This document shows positions 11,801 to 22,570 of a stretch of DNA of 64,000 nucleotides, in pieces; within the stretch, counting starts at the first letter, position 1; each line of letters opens with the position of its first letter. Origin of the DNA: Ampelocalamus luodianensis (lineage: Eukaryota; Streptophyta; Magnoliopsida; Poales; Poaceae); NCBI GenBank assembly GCA_036346255.1, contig CM070620.1, forward strand, positions 32,857,609 through 32,921,608. Reading direction: 5' to 3'. Under the pieces are notes generated by a model. It was not told where the DNA came from. It saw nothing but the letters and a program-made list of their open reading frames with translations, and did not search any database. The translations under genes were made by a program, and so were the position numbers.

Positions 11801-13222
11801 GGGACTGTATAGGACCGCAAAAGGTCCCCTTGGATACGGTCCAGGAATGTAGGGACTTCATCCTTCGCTTTCAGAGCAAAAGGTCTAGTAATTAATTTCT
11901 CGGTGGCACATGCAGGGCACACAAAATCTTCCTGATTCGGGAAATTCTTTACATTCATATTATGTCCTTGTGAATTGTTAATTATATCTCTCATTATCCT
12001 AAGACCTAGGCGACATAATCTATCATGCCAGGCATAGAAAAGTTCAGACCTTCTAAATATGGTTTCCAGAGCAGTATAGGCTGCAGTTGCCTTAATATTA
12101 GTGTAGTATAGCCCAGTTTCATATGAAGGAAGACATTCTAATGCCATTTTTCCACTTTTTTACGCTTTTCAATGAGCAGGTATTGTTTACCATACTCTTC
12201 TTCAGTCTCTACATGAAAACCATTAGCGTGAATATCCTTCAGAGTTCTAGTTGGTTCTGGGTACAACAAGTCTTCTTTAATGACCAAAGTTGTGCCCATT
12301 GGGAGTATAATTATGGCCCTTTCAGAGCATATTATACAAGTATCGCTGCCTGCGATTGTCGTAAGACTACCAACATTCTTACTGATCGACTGGAAAAATT
12401 TCTGTTTCTCTCAAAATGGTATTCGTTGTGCCGCTACCTGCTATGCACACTTCCTCCATAAAGCTCCACAAGCGTTCTAATATAATGTACTTTATTAATA
12501 TGTAGCAGAAAGCAAGCAACACATAAATAAAATACTTCAGATATCATAACATAACTTGCTATTATAAAGACGGAAAAATAACCCTTGTAGGAATCATAAT
12601 AAGAATTTAATGCTTTGCTCTTCTAGAGCTTGCAACCATTATTCAGTAATTCAATATTTTGCTTCAATTACAAACTGCAAGTTTCTATAAAAGATCCAAG
12701 TGCAATACGTGCACTAGATCGAATCGACGAAGTATTCAGGAACTTCTGCCTTAATATGCTCTATGGCGATCTTCTCCTCTTGGGCAACTACAGCTACGGC
12801 CGCTGTGATGTCCAAAGGAGGGGTGGTGGGGGCTGCTACTGGGCTGTCCACATCCATAAGTGTAGCTAATGGATGTGGACCCTCTATGCCTGCAATGGCG
12901 AGGTGTGCCTCATGCTGTTATTTACCCTTTTTCTTAGACTGGAAAGCATCAATAATATGCGGCCCACGACCTTACCCTTCTTGCCCCTCTCAGTCGTGAG
13001 AGGATTTATTACCTTGTAGCTACTAGCATTGGCTTCATGGCCAATATTGCTATTAGGTGGCTGTGAGATGTAGTTCTTCCTTAGAACATCATCTTGAGTT
13101 TTCGCAACTTGCATGATGTCAATTAATTCGGCATACTCTATGTAGCCATCTTGACGATAGTTGCGTATGGATTGTACCGCATTCGGGTGAAAAGCAGAGA
13201 GTCTTCTCACTCTTCTGTTCAT
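8883..13222 (-). pseudogene. Copia gag-pol polyprotein remnant
   Basis: The domains, read on the minus strand, are in Copia order. Gag is at 12884-13222 (RNYRQDGYIEY, DDVLRKNYISQPP). The protease is near 12431-12445, where the active-site triad reads GSG instead of DSG. The GAG-pre-integrase domain is at ~11830-12030 (FYAWHDRL, LRIMRDIINNSQGHN, CPACATEKL). A degraded integrase follows at ~10990-11800. Reverse transcriptase is at 9517-10300 (MYEDDLNI, YCLGLQ). RNase H is at 8883-9160 (FYKDNAVCVAQ, TKHINPKFF, ADLFTKSLP). Placing integrase before reverse transcriptase distinguishes Copia from gypsy. Many stops and frameshifts make it inactive. It would have encoded a polyprotein for virus-like particles and integration. 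Confidence 0.88.
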
Positions 13223-15058
13223 CCGTGATTACATTATTACATAATTGAAGACTTGTACAAATTCTGCACAAATTCTAGCCCTGCTGGGTCAGTTCTTCGA
13301 ACTCTTGGTTCGTGATGCCAGTCATTTTCATATTCATACAAAGAGTTCATAAGATTACTGCTGGTAATTTACATACAATTGTTGCAAAAATTCTTATAAT
13401 GTTCTTCGAACTCCCAACTCGTGATCCCGTACTTTTCTATGTATTTTCATGATTTACTGTTATTTTCAGTGATTAAAAGTAATATAAACAATCACACATA
13501 ATCAAAACAGTAAATACAATAAATAAATTGCATAGAAATAATAACAAAGTCAAACATGCTTCAAATGCAAAAATTGATTCAAAATTTGAATTCACGAGGC
13601 CCTTTTCTGTTGGAAAAATAAATTTTTGGCGAATTCTGCAATTTCCAAGGGTTAAATCACGAAATTTCAGTTCGGAGAATTTTTTTGTATAATTTTCAAA
13701 ATTTATGGGAGCCTTTTTGCAAATTTCAGGATTCCCACGTTTTTTTCACCGGCCAGCCCCTTTTTCGGTTCACTAGCCCGATTCCAATGGGCCCATATGC
13801 CGGCCCAACCGACCTTCCCCCCCCCCCCCGCCCAAAAGGCCGGTTTCAAGAGGGGAAACCCTACCCCGGTCCTCGCAGGAGGCGACGGCTCCCTCCATAG
13901 GGGCCAAGATCAAGTGGCCGGCGGTGCACGCGGGCCATCCCGCGACGGCGCATGTGGCGACCCGGCGGGAGCGGCGTGGCGGCTGGGCGGGCGTCGCGGT
14001 GAGGCAGCCGGTGAGCCCGCGGCGGCGCATTCGGGTACGGCTAGCCGGCAGCGCTATAGGCGGCTGGCGAGCACACGGCGGTGCATTTGGACGCGTGGGA
14101 GCCGACGGCAAGTGGGCTCGGGAGGAAGCGACAGGCGGCGGCTGGTGCATGCGCGTGATGCGGGTGAGGCCATGCGTGGCGGCGCGGCTTCAAGGCCGGG
14201 AGCGGTGGCGCCGACGCCGCTTGCGGGCGGAGGCGAGCACAAAGCCGGTGCGGGGAGGCAGTCGCCGTGCGGCGGCATAGCGCACTGGGCACATCGGGGC
14301 TGGTGCGGCAACCAGCGCTGCCAGCGACATATATATTTTTTTCTTCTTCTTCTTTCTTTGCACGGTGCATGGCTGCCATGATTTCCGGTGGTGCGCGTGC
14401 GGCGCAGGGGCTTGGCATGGTCGGCGATGGGCCACGCGCGATTTTTTTCTTTTCTTTCTTGCGTACGGGTAGCACGACGGTGACGGGTGCGTGTGGCGCA
14501 GCTTCAAATGGCCGGTGCGGGCGCGGGCGTCTTCGGGCCTTCAGCCGACGCGAGTGGCGTATGGGTTGCCGTGCGATGTGGCGGTCATGCAGGGCCGATG
14601 GCAAGTCGGCGTCAGCGCGGCCATACGGGGCCATCGGCCTATTTTTTTGACTTTACTGTTTATGTAATGCTCACGATCATGCGGATGAAGATTGATTTCC
14701 GACGATGCATTTTGGCACACACACCAAGACGACGACGTACATCGTCGATGTAGTTGAGAAGTGCGCGCATGCGGGCGACACAGATCGGTGATGGACGCGA
14801 CGCTTCTTGGCCGACGCACTCTTTTATTTCTTTTCTTTTCTTGTTCATGCAAAAATCTATGGTGCAATCAACATCATCTCTTTCATGCGATTTACCGATC
14901 AGCTTGACTGGCGACTTCAAGTCGGCTCACGGTAGATCAGAATGAATTTGCACTGTAGAAAATAATCTAGAAAGCAACAATTGCATAATTGAAAGCGATC
15001 TAGAAAAACGATTCAATCTACGAATCTCGTTCATCGATGGTTACCTTTTCGATGCGAG
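13223..15058 (-). other. Copia 5' leader with GC-rich block
   Basis: Between the primer site and the recognisable gag lies a ~1.8-kb leader. Its part nearest gag (13230-13770) is AT-rich, while 13780-14640 is strongly GC-rich with CGGCG/GCGCG motifs, short T-runs and a C-run at ~13818-13830. Several overlapping open frames occur on both strands but they are arginine/alanine/proline-rich composition artefacts without a domain. It may be an unusual leader or an inserted fragment of something else. Confidence 0.45.
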
Positions 15059-15059
15059 A

Positions 15060-15078
15060 GTCGATCGTGCTGATAACG
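15060..15078 (-). other. Copia primer-binding site (probable)
   Basis: Immediately internal to the 5' LTR, the minus strand reads CGTTATCAGCACGATCGAC. It shares the TATCAG core of the usual initiator-tRNA-Met primer site (TGGTATCAGAGC) but is diverged. Confidence 0.55.
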
Positions 15079-15237
15079 TGTTGAGGAACCATCGCTGACG
15101 AGCCCAGTCCGAATGATTACCTCGTAGACAAACTCAGAATCGTAAGAACAATGAAAGAACACAAGAATATAACAAGAGATTGAACACAGAGATGTAGGAG
15201 GACTTCTTACTTCTCTTTATTCCTTCATCAAGCAATT
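15079..15237 (-). repeat. Copia 5' LTR, inner half
   Basis: This matches 8311-8466 of the other LTR up to the gypsy insertion point. The last five bases, CAATT (15233-15237), are the decayed left copy of the gypsy target duplication; the right copy is CGATC at 33950-33954. Confidence 0.88.
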
Positions 15238-16004
15238 TGTCGGTGTTTTAGAACCGATCTTACGTAAAGATTGTTTGATTCAGGGGGGTCTCCACAATTG
15301 ATCACGCAGACGAAAGAGACACGGTGATATTTATACAGGTTCGGGCCTTCTCCGGTGAGAATAACAACCCTACTCCTGTGTATATTGTATTGGGTATTTG
15401 GATTACAATCAGCGGAAGGTCTTGCCCTAATGCTACTACTAACTGTCTCTCCAAAAAAGCATCTCCCCCTATCTCTAAAAAGATACCTATTTATACTATA
15501 CTGTTGGGGCGGTTGTCGTTCCAGGCCAATTAGGCGCTCATTATTGCGTAATAATGAGAGTAATTACTGGGGTAGTAACCCCCCCACGCTGTTCAACGGT
15601 TACCAATCAGAGATAGTGGGGAATCATCTGTAGTTATTTCGGGTATAACTACGTAATTTGACTACTCAGATCCTCACTAGTAAATGGACCTCTGGCGGGT
15701 GGACCCAGCTAATTGTGAGGATGTCATAGCAGGGCTAGTCGTAGCAGAACTTACGATTAGGGGGTAGTCGTAGAAAGAGCTTATGACTGGTACTGGTCGT
15801 AGAAAAGACTTACGACCTGACGTAATCGTAGCCTGACTTACGATTACACCATAGTCGTAGAAACACTTACGACTAGGGGGGTGGTCGTAAAAGAGCTTAC
15901 GACCACCTAACTTACTTCTCCCTTATAACATTAATGGGTATACCATGTGACGTCATATTACTTGATTATAGAATAATAAAATAAGGATTATCATATCCTC
16001 GTCA
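15238..16004 (-). repeat. Gypsy 3' LTR
   Basis: A 767-bp LTR. A TATA box (TATAAATA on the minus strand, 15488-15495) separates U3 from R-U5. U3 contains an array of short hairpins GTCGTAG...CTTACGAC (15735-15905). The U5 end is ...CTAAAACACCGACA. The polypurine tract follows at 16005-16018. Confidence 0.9.
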
Positions 16005-16018
16005 TCTAGCCCCCCAGC
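16005..16018 (-). other. Gypsy polypurine tract
   Basis: On the minus strand this reads CTGGGGGGCTAGA directly before the TGACGAGG that opens U3 of the 3' LTR. The same tract follows the internal LTR copy at 20922-20935. Confidence 0.8.
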
Positions 16019-16566
16019 TTCAAGTGAAAATAACTTACTTGGTTGAGGAGTCATAGATGATCTTATGATCACTAGGAGGTTGTAGGAAAAACGTTGAAGG
16101 AAAAACTCTTCAACATGTATTTCTCTCAACCAGAAATATGCTTTGGTCGAGGCAATTTGTTGGAAATCTCACAATTATAAGGTAGTCGTAGAAAATCTTA
16201 GGACTTTAGAGTAATCGTGGCCTTGTGATCGGAAGCAAATCTTTTCCGATCGGCATTTCTTTTGATCCGAAGGTCAAGAAGGTAATTTCACTTAAGGTGT
16301 GAAAAGGGTTTCGGTACTTTCAAACATGCAGATTAAAGACCTATCCGTTGGAGCAATTCCCGAAGCGGTGAAAACCGTTGGGCTTCCACGGCGTTTTGTT
16401 TCAACCACACGGTTATAAAACGTACTGCGGGGATGGACTTAGGGTTCTTACCTTTTCTCTAATTCACCCCGACTGTTCATTGCTTTCTCATCTCTTCCGC
16501 CGCTAGTGATACTGTGCATTTTCTTGGAGCTTTCCCAAATCCAACCCTCCCCATCTTTGAGAAAAA

Positions 16567-19500
16567 ATGGCTAGGGCTGTCTCCGAGTGGGCTGAGTCGG
16601 AAATAGATGACGCAAAAATGAAGGCCCTGGTCGCCGCCGAGAAAATCCCCGAGGGATTACTCGTGAAGTGGATTGCGGCGAATGGACAACATTGGCCGTC
16701 GGGGGAGGAAGATCAAATTCCGTTTTTCCAGGCGTACTGTGAGTGTGGCCTCCGATTGCCTGCTCATCCCTTCCTCACCGTAGTGCTCGAGCACTTCGGG
16801 GTGGAATTAGTGAACCTTGGCCCTAATTCCATCACAATGCTGAGCGTGTTCGTGTATTTGTGCAAGGCTTACCTAGGGATTCCGGCGGACCTTGAGCTTT
16901 TCCAGTACTACTACGGAATGGCTCGGCAGGCCAGAATTGCCGGGAGTTGCGGTCTGAAGCTCCACGACGGTAAGTCGAAGGAGTATATTCAGATGTTCAC
17001 CCAGTCGTCATGGCCGGGGTGGAAGAAGAGGTGGTTTTACTGGGAGGTTACCAAGGAAGACACCTCTCATTCGTCAGAAAGCCACCGAGAGGTCCTCTTC
17101 ACGGATTCGACTCGGAAATCTCGACGGATAGCCCCTACATTCAAGCCGTCAAAGACTTGAAGTCGAAGGGGCTCACCGGATGGCACGTGGTGAAGGACTT
17201 CATCACGCGCCGTATTAGTCCCTTGAAGAAACGAGTTCCTCCTATGTGGAGGTACTCGGGGAAGGACGACCCAACTAGGGATTACAAGGACGGTAAGTAG
17301 AAAAGCTTACTTTTCTGGCTTTATCCTTGGTTAATCCCGATTTAGTCTGCTAATCGTGTTGTTTGAGTGTACAGATCTTTCACAGGGGGATTGACGCTCG
17401 TGTCAGACTCATCTGCGAGAAGAGTCCATCCAACATAGCAGCTCCACAAATTCTTGCGGTTTTGACCGCAGAAGAGAAGGTGGAGCGCCTAAAGGTAATC
17501 GAAAAGAAATGACTTCGTATTTAGGCACTTATTGTCGTAAAATGATCTACGACTAAAGGATTCGTCGTAGAAAATCTTACGACTGGTTACTGGTCATAGA
17601 AAGACTTACGACCAGACATAATCGTAGCAGGACTTATGATTATATCACAGTCGTAGAAATACTTACGACTTGTGAACTGGTCGTAGAAGAACTTACAACC
17701 ATTTTCTTTTTCTGTTCTTCAACAGAAAGTAGGCGTAGAAGACTGCCAAGACGACGAGGAAGTCGATTTGGTGGTCATTGGGGTGACTGCGCTGGTGGAG
17801 CCTGCAAAATCCCCTCCAGCCAAGAAGCGTCGCCTTGTAAAGGTGGCTCTAGCTCGGCTCCTTCTGCCCCTTTTGCTAAATTCGCTGCAGACTTGGCTGC
17901 AGCAAGGAAGAAAGCAGAGGGAGCCGCCTTTGCCCTCAAGCACACAACCCCCAAGGTCAAGGTACCCTTCTATTACGACAACAAGTCATTCGCAGTTTCT
18001 ACTTCTCGTGGCTTCATAAGGCAGCTAGAAAAGGAGAAATGGAAGAACTTCATGTCTTTTGTGAAGGAAACTGCTGCTCCAGTGGGATCTGAGGCCGACG
18101 GGAGCAGCGCTCTTAAGGTGGTCGAGACAGATCTCGGCCACCTGGGAAGTCGGGAGGAGGAGACTCCCGATATCCCGAGTCAATCTCGACCAGCGATGGT
18201 TGAGAAGAAGTCGAAGAAACCTTCCGTCGGGAAGGTTGCTCCCAAGTTTCGAGTCAGGTCCAGCACGCAGAGGTATGTAAAAAACATAAGTGTAAGAACT
18301 GCATTTACTCTTTGTTTTTTACGAGTTGACTTACTTCTGTGTTTTGTGATCTTAGCCCAACGTCTTCAGCCCCCAGGGATGCTCCTATGGAGAAGCCCGC
18401 TGTCACCTCTTCAAGTGGCGAGGGTGTGACTGCAGCAGTAGCTGAAGGCCCAGCTACCATTCCCGCGGCGGAGGAAGTCGTTGCTGCCGAAGTTGCTACG
18501 ACCACCGAGGTTGTCGAAGTTGCTACGACCACCGAGGCTATCGTAGAAACTGAAGAGGAGGCGATAGAGGCCGTGAGGGAAACACCAAAAGCTGGTGGCG
18601 GTGGGAGTTCCGACCACCGCACCGGTAAGGAGGTTGTCGAGGACCTTCCTTCCGGCCCTCCAGGTGGTGCTCCTGTCACCGAGTCAGAGGAAGAAGAATA
18701 TTTTAACTTTTGCTCTGATTTCTTTGGCCCCGATTCTATCGTAGGATCTTCTGCCTACCGATCTCGCGATCGAGTTCCTCACCCCAGCAGCATTCCCAAT
18801 TGCGGGGATGTCTTTGACAATGAACGTCTCGAGGGGGTCTGGTGGAAACGAGTCGAGGAGATGGATGGGCTAAAGGATCTGTCGCGAATAATGTCCATGT
18901 TTGCTTGGTCAAACATGAATGTAAGTATTTCTCGATACTCACATATGATTTTACCCCTGTCTCTTATCGTTTTTCTCCCCTGCAGAGAGCCGTAGAGCAA
19001 GTTGCTACGATTTGCGAGTATAATCGGCAACTTGTCAAGTTACGACAAGAGAAGGCAGTACTCTGCGAGCAAGCAGAGAGGTGGTGAGTAACTAATTCTC
19101 GTAATCATTTTACAAAATGATTACCTACTCAGTACTCGTAGACGATTGTCGTAGAAAACTTACGACTTAGTACTAGTCGTAGAAAGACTTACGACCGGAC
19201 ATAATCGTAGAAAAACTTACGATTATCCATTAGTCGTAGAAATACTTACAACCATTCGTCTGTATATTCATGTCTTCCCTTAACCTTTCAGGTTTAAGAG
19301 TGACGAAAAGACCTTAGCTGATTCACTCGACTTTGAGAAAGCCGAGATGAAAAAGCTAAGGGATAAGGCCACCGATCTTCTGAGGAAGCTTGGAGGCTAA
19401 CTCGCAACTCAAGCGATTGCGGGAAAAATAAACGATGACGCGAGTTTATTGCTTTTAATCTTGATCTTCACCTTCTTAATCTCTCTTTCTTTTACAGAAA

Positions 19501-20162
19501 AAGAAGTTGAAAATAAGGCCCTTCAGGCCGAGGTAGGGGCTCTTCGGGTCGAGGTCCAGGAGAAATCCTCGGTTGTCCGCGAGATCTCCCGCATTACGAA
19601 GGAGAAAGGTCAAGAAATTGAGAAATTAGGTTCTCAATTAGCGGGTAGGTAGAACTCTACCTACTGTTGATTCGTTTTATCTTCTCATAGAATTATTTCA
19701 TCTAATCAATCCCTACTCTTTCCAGAGCGATTAATTGAAATAAAACAACTCCACGAGGCTTCGACTTATACCCAGGAGGAGATGAAGTCGATGAAGATCA
19801 ATCTTCAAGACAACATTTCACTTCTGAACAATGTACTCGATGGGCTTCGTGCCGGGAGGGTCGCTCCTTGCGACGACACAATGGCTGCTCATATGAGTGC
19901 CATTAGGGAACAAGTTGGTACCTTACAAGAGTTGGTGTCTACTCTGAAGACCAACCAGAATGATTCAATAAGGGAATCGGTCAAAGGAGCTGTGAGCTTT
20001 GTTTTAACAAAACTCAAGGCCTGTGACCCTAATCTTAATCCACATTCTGTTGAAGCTGACTTCGATTGCACCGAATCTGGCGAAAGGCTGATCGAAGAGA
20101 TGCAGTCGGTTGGCGAGAAGGTCGCGGAGGAGATGCAGATAGAATCTCCTTTATCAGAGTAG
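16567..20162 (+). CDS. Spliced antisense gene of the Tat gypsy element (Transposase_28 type)
   Basis: This gene lies between integrase and 3' LTR but on the opposite strand. Likely exons by GT-AG rules are 16567-17292, 17375-17494, 17726-18272, 18356-18920, 18986-19083, 19292-~19397, 19498-19644 and 19726-20162. Exon 1 opens MARAVSEWAESEID and contains LHDGKSKEY and WKKRWFYWEV, matching the 'putative gypsy type transposon' family (PF04195) and the copy at 527-3291. The middle is acidic and Thr/Val-rich (repeats of ATTTEVVE). The C-terminal exons look like coiled coil (Leu/Glu/Lys-rich). Frameshifts near 17055, 17395 and 17860 suggest decay. Antisense genes are known in Grande and related elements; their role is not established. 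Introns 2 and 5 carry the same hairpin motifs as the LTR. Confidence 0.7.
17525..17705. repeat. Hairpin-motif array in intron 2 of the antisense gene
   Basis: There are about six copies of short imperfect palindromes of the form (A/G)TCGTAGAAA..CTTACGA(C/T), alternating G- and A-type, spaced ~25-35 bp. The same array is in U3 of the LTRs (15735-15905, 20655-20820, 33680-33850) and in intron 5 (19138-19255). Confidence 0.75.
19138..19255. repeat. Hairpin-motif array in intron 5 of the antisense gene
   Basis: Four or five copies of the GTCGTAGAAA..CTTACGAC palindrome, as in intron 2 and in LTR U3. The shared unit order suggests common origin rather than chance. Confidence 0.7.
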
Positions 20163-20177
20163 TCTGTAATATGAACT

Positions 20178-21526
20178 TGTCGGTGTTTTAGAACCGATCT
20201 TACGTAAAGATTGTTCGATTCGGGGGGTCTCCACAATTGATCACGCAGAGGACAGAGATACGGGGATTTTTATACAGGTTCGGGCCTTCTCAGGTGAGAA
20301 TAATTACCCTACTTCTGTGTATCTTGTATTGGGTATATGGATTACAATCAGCAGAGGGTCTTACTAACTGTCTTTCCAAAAAGCCTCTCCCTCACTATCT
20401 CTAAAAGATACCTATTTATACTATACTGTTGGGGCAGTTGTCGTTCCAGGCTAATTAGGCTCATTATTGCGTAATAATGAGAGTAATTACCAGAGTAGTA
20501 ACCCCCACCGCGCTGTTCAACGGTTATCAATCAGAGATAGTGGGAAATTATCTGTAGTTATTTCGGGTATAACTACGTAATTTGATCGCTCGAGCACTCA
20601 CTAGTTAATGGGCCTTCGGCGGGTGGACCCGGCTAATTGTGAGGATGTCGCGACAAGGCTAATCGTGCGTAACTTACGATTAGGAGATAGTCGTAGAAAG
20701 AGCTTACGACTTGGTGCGGTCGTAGAAAGGCTTACGACGGACGTGTCGTGGCAGACTTACGATTACACTATAGTCGTAGAAATACTTACGACTAGGGGTG
20801 GTCGTAGAAGAGCTTACGACCACCTAACTTACTCCTCCCTTATAACATTAAGGGGTATACAATGTGCCATCATATTACATGATCATGGAATAATAAAATG
20901 AGGATTGTCATATCCTCGTCATCTAGCCCCCCAGCTTTAAGTGAAAATAACTTACTTGGTTGAGGGGTCTGAAATGATCTTACGACCTCTAGCGGGTCAT
21001 AGAAAAGACGCTGGAGGAAAATATCTCCAGCATGTGTTTCTCTCGACCAGTAATATGCTTGGTCGAGGCAATTTGTTGGGAATTTCATGACTACAAAGTA
21101 GTGTTAGAAAATCTTACGACTTTGGAGTAATCGTGACCTTATGATCGGAAGCAAAACCTTTCCGATCGGTATTTCTTTTGACCCGAAGGCCAAGAAGGTA
21201 ATTTCACTTGAGGTGTGAAAAGAGTCTCGGTACTTTCGAACGGGCAGACCTGTCCATTGGAGTAATTCCCGAAGCGGTGGGAACCGTTGGGCTTCCACGA
21301 CCTTTCATTTCAAACACACGGTTATAAAATGGACGGTGGGGACGGACTTAGGGTTTTTACCTTTCCTCCAGTTCACCCGGTCATCCATGTCGACATCTGA
21401 TGGTTCTCTCCTGAGAAGGCCCGAACCTGTATAAAAATTCTCGTGTCTCTCTCGTCTGCGTGATCAATTGTGGAGACCCCCCGAATCAAACAATCTTTAC
21501 GTAAGATCGGTTCTAAAACACCGACA
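20178..21526 (-). mobile_element. 1349-bp LTR-derived insertion with two U5 ends
   Basis: A full LTR (20178-20921), its polypurine tract (20922-20935) and ~470 bp of adjacent internal sequence (to ~21395) are joined to an inverted R-U5 piece of the same LTR (~21411-21526). Both outer ends are therefore the U5 terminus (TGTCGGTG...CACCGACA), giving ~115-bp terminal inverted repeats. A perfect 5-bp duplication GAACT flanks it (20173-20177, 21527-21531), as expected for integrase-made insertion. There is no coding capacity. It sits in the 3' untranslated part of the antisense gene. Confidence 0.85.
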
Positions 21527-21899
21527 GAACTCGTAAAGACAAGTCTTTTTTGGTGATGTATAAATATATGATCCTTTCTTCTTTCCTACAAATTATCTCG
21601 TAAAGTAATTAGTAACTCGTAAGATAATAAAAAAAGAAAAAAATAATCATACCAGATATGAGTGATTCCTCATTTCTCATTCCTTTTCCCTGTGAATCAT
21701 CTTGTAGAGTAGTTAGTAACTCGTAAGATGATAACTCGGAAAAAACTAAGACTAAGAAATGAAGTCATGTTTATAACTTTATCCTAGCCCCCGACTATTT
21801 ACTTAGTTTATTGGGAATAAACTAAGAAAATAGTAAAGAAAGGGTTTCTGAAAACAGAGAGGTTTGTTCGACTTATAGTTCTCAAGTATCGATTATCTT

Positions 21900-22500
21900 G
21901 CACTAGTCGAAAGAGTGAAAACAGATCGACACTAGGAAGTTCCCTCTAGTGGGCATGACCACGTGTAGAGAAACAAGGCTTCGACTAGGTGATGTTACCA
22001 TCTCCAACTAGATTAATCAAATCAATAACGACAACTTGAGTAAAACAAACATCTAGAGTACCTTAAAAATTCATCCAACTTTTTTTGTTGTACCTGATAA
22101 GGTTGCTCTGGCAGCAAGAGTAGGAAACAGAATGACGCTAGGAAGTTCCTTCTAGTGGGCAGGACCACGTGCAGAAAGGGGAAGCTTCGACTAGGTGTGT
22201 TTCTTCCTCCGACCAGTTAAAACCAATCAAGCTAACCAGAAGCGGTCGAACGAATCTCAAAAGTGCGCTCTTCTTAGAGTATTTTTCAAAATGAGTAAAT
22301 AAACTAAGGTGACATGAATTTGCTTAAAAATTTTCGACCTTGTTTCTGAGCCCAAAAAACTTTATATTGGTAGCAATAGTTAAGAACAAAGCGACACTAG
22401 GAAGCTCCTTCCAGCGGGCAGGACCACATACAGAGCGGAGAGACTTCGACTAGATGTGATGTCCTTTCTCCGACCAGTGTAAAGGGGAAATGAGCATATG
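21900..22500. repeat. Three diverged direct repeats, ~230-250 bp period
   Basis: Three copies share the core (A/G)C(A/G)CTAGGAAG-x-TCC-x-TC(T/C)AG-x-GGGCA, then ACCAC...CTTCGACTAG and a closing CGACCAG/CAACTAG. They begin near 21922, 22132 and 22393. A single related unit occurs after pol in gypsy element 1 (380-470). Tandem repeats between pol and 3' LTR are a known habit of the Tat/Ogre lineage. Confidence 0.75.
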
Positions 22501-22570
22501 AATAATGTCGAAAATAAAAGAAACAAAAAAATATAGGAAGAACCTGATACTTTATTGTCGTAGAAGCTTG

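Noticed and set aside
14041..14634. Long open frames on both strands in the GC-rich Copia leader
   Set aside because: Peptides are Arg/Ala/Pro-rich low complexity with no domain. Open frames on opposite strands at the same place point to GC composition.
20178..21526. Interpretation as a classic DNA transposon with terminal inverted repeats
   Set aside because: The ends are identical to the gypsy U5 end and one side is a full LTR plus polypurine tract, so it is LTR-derived.
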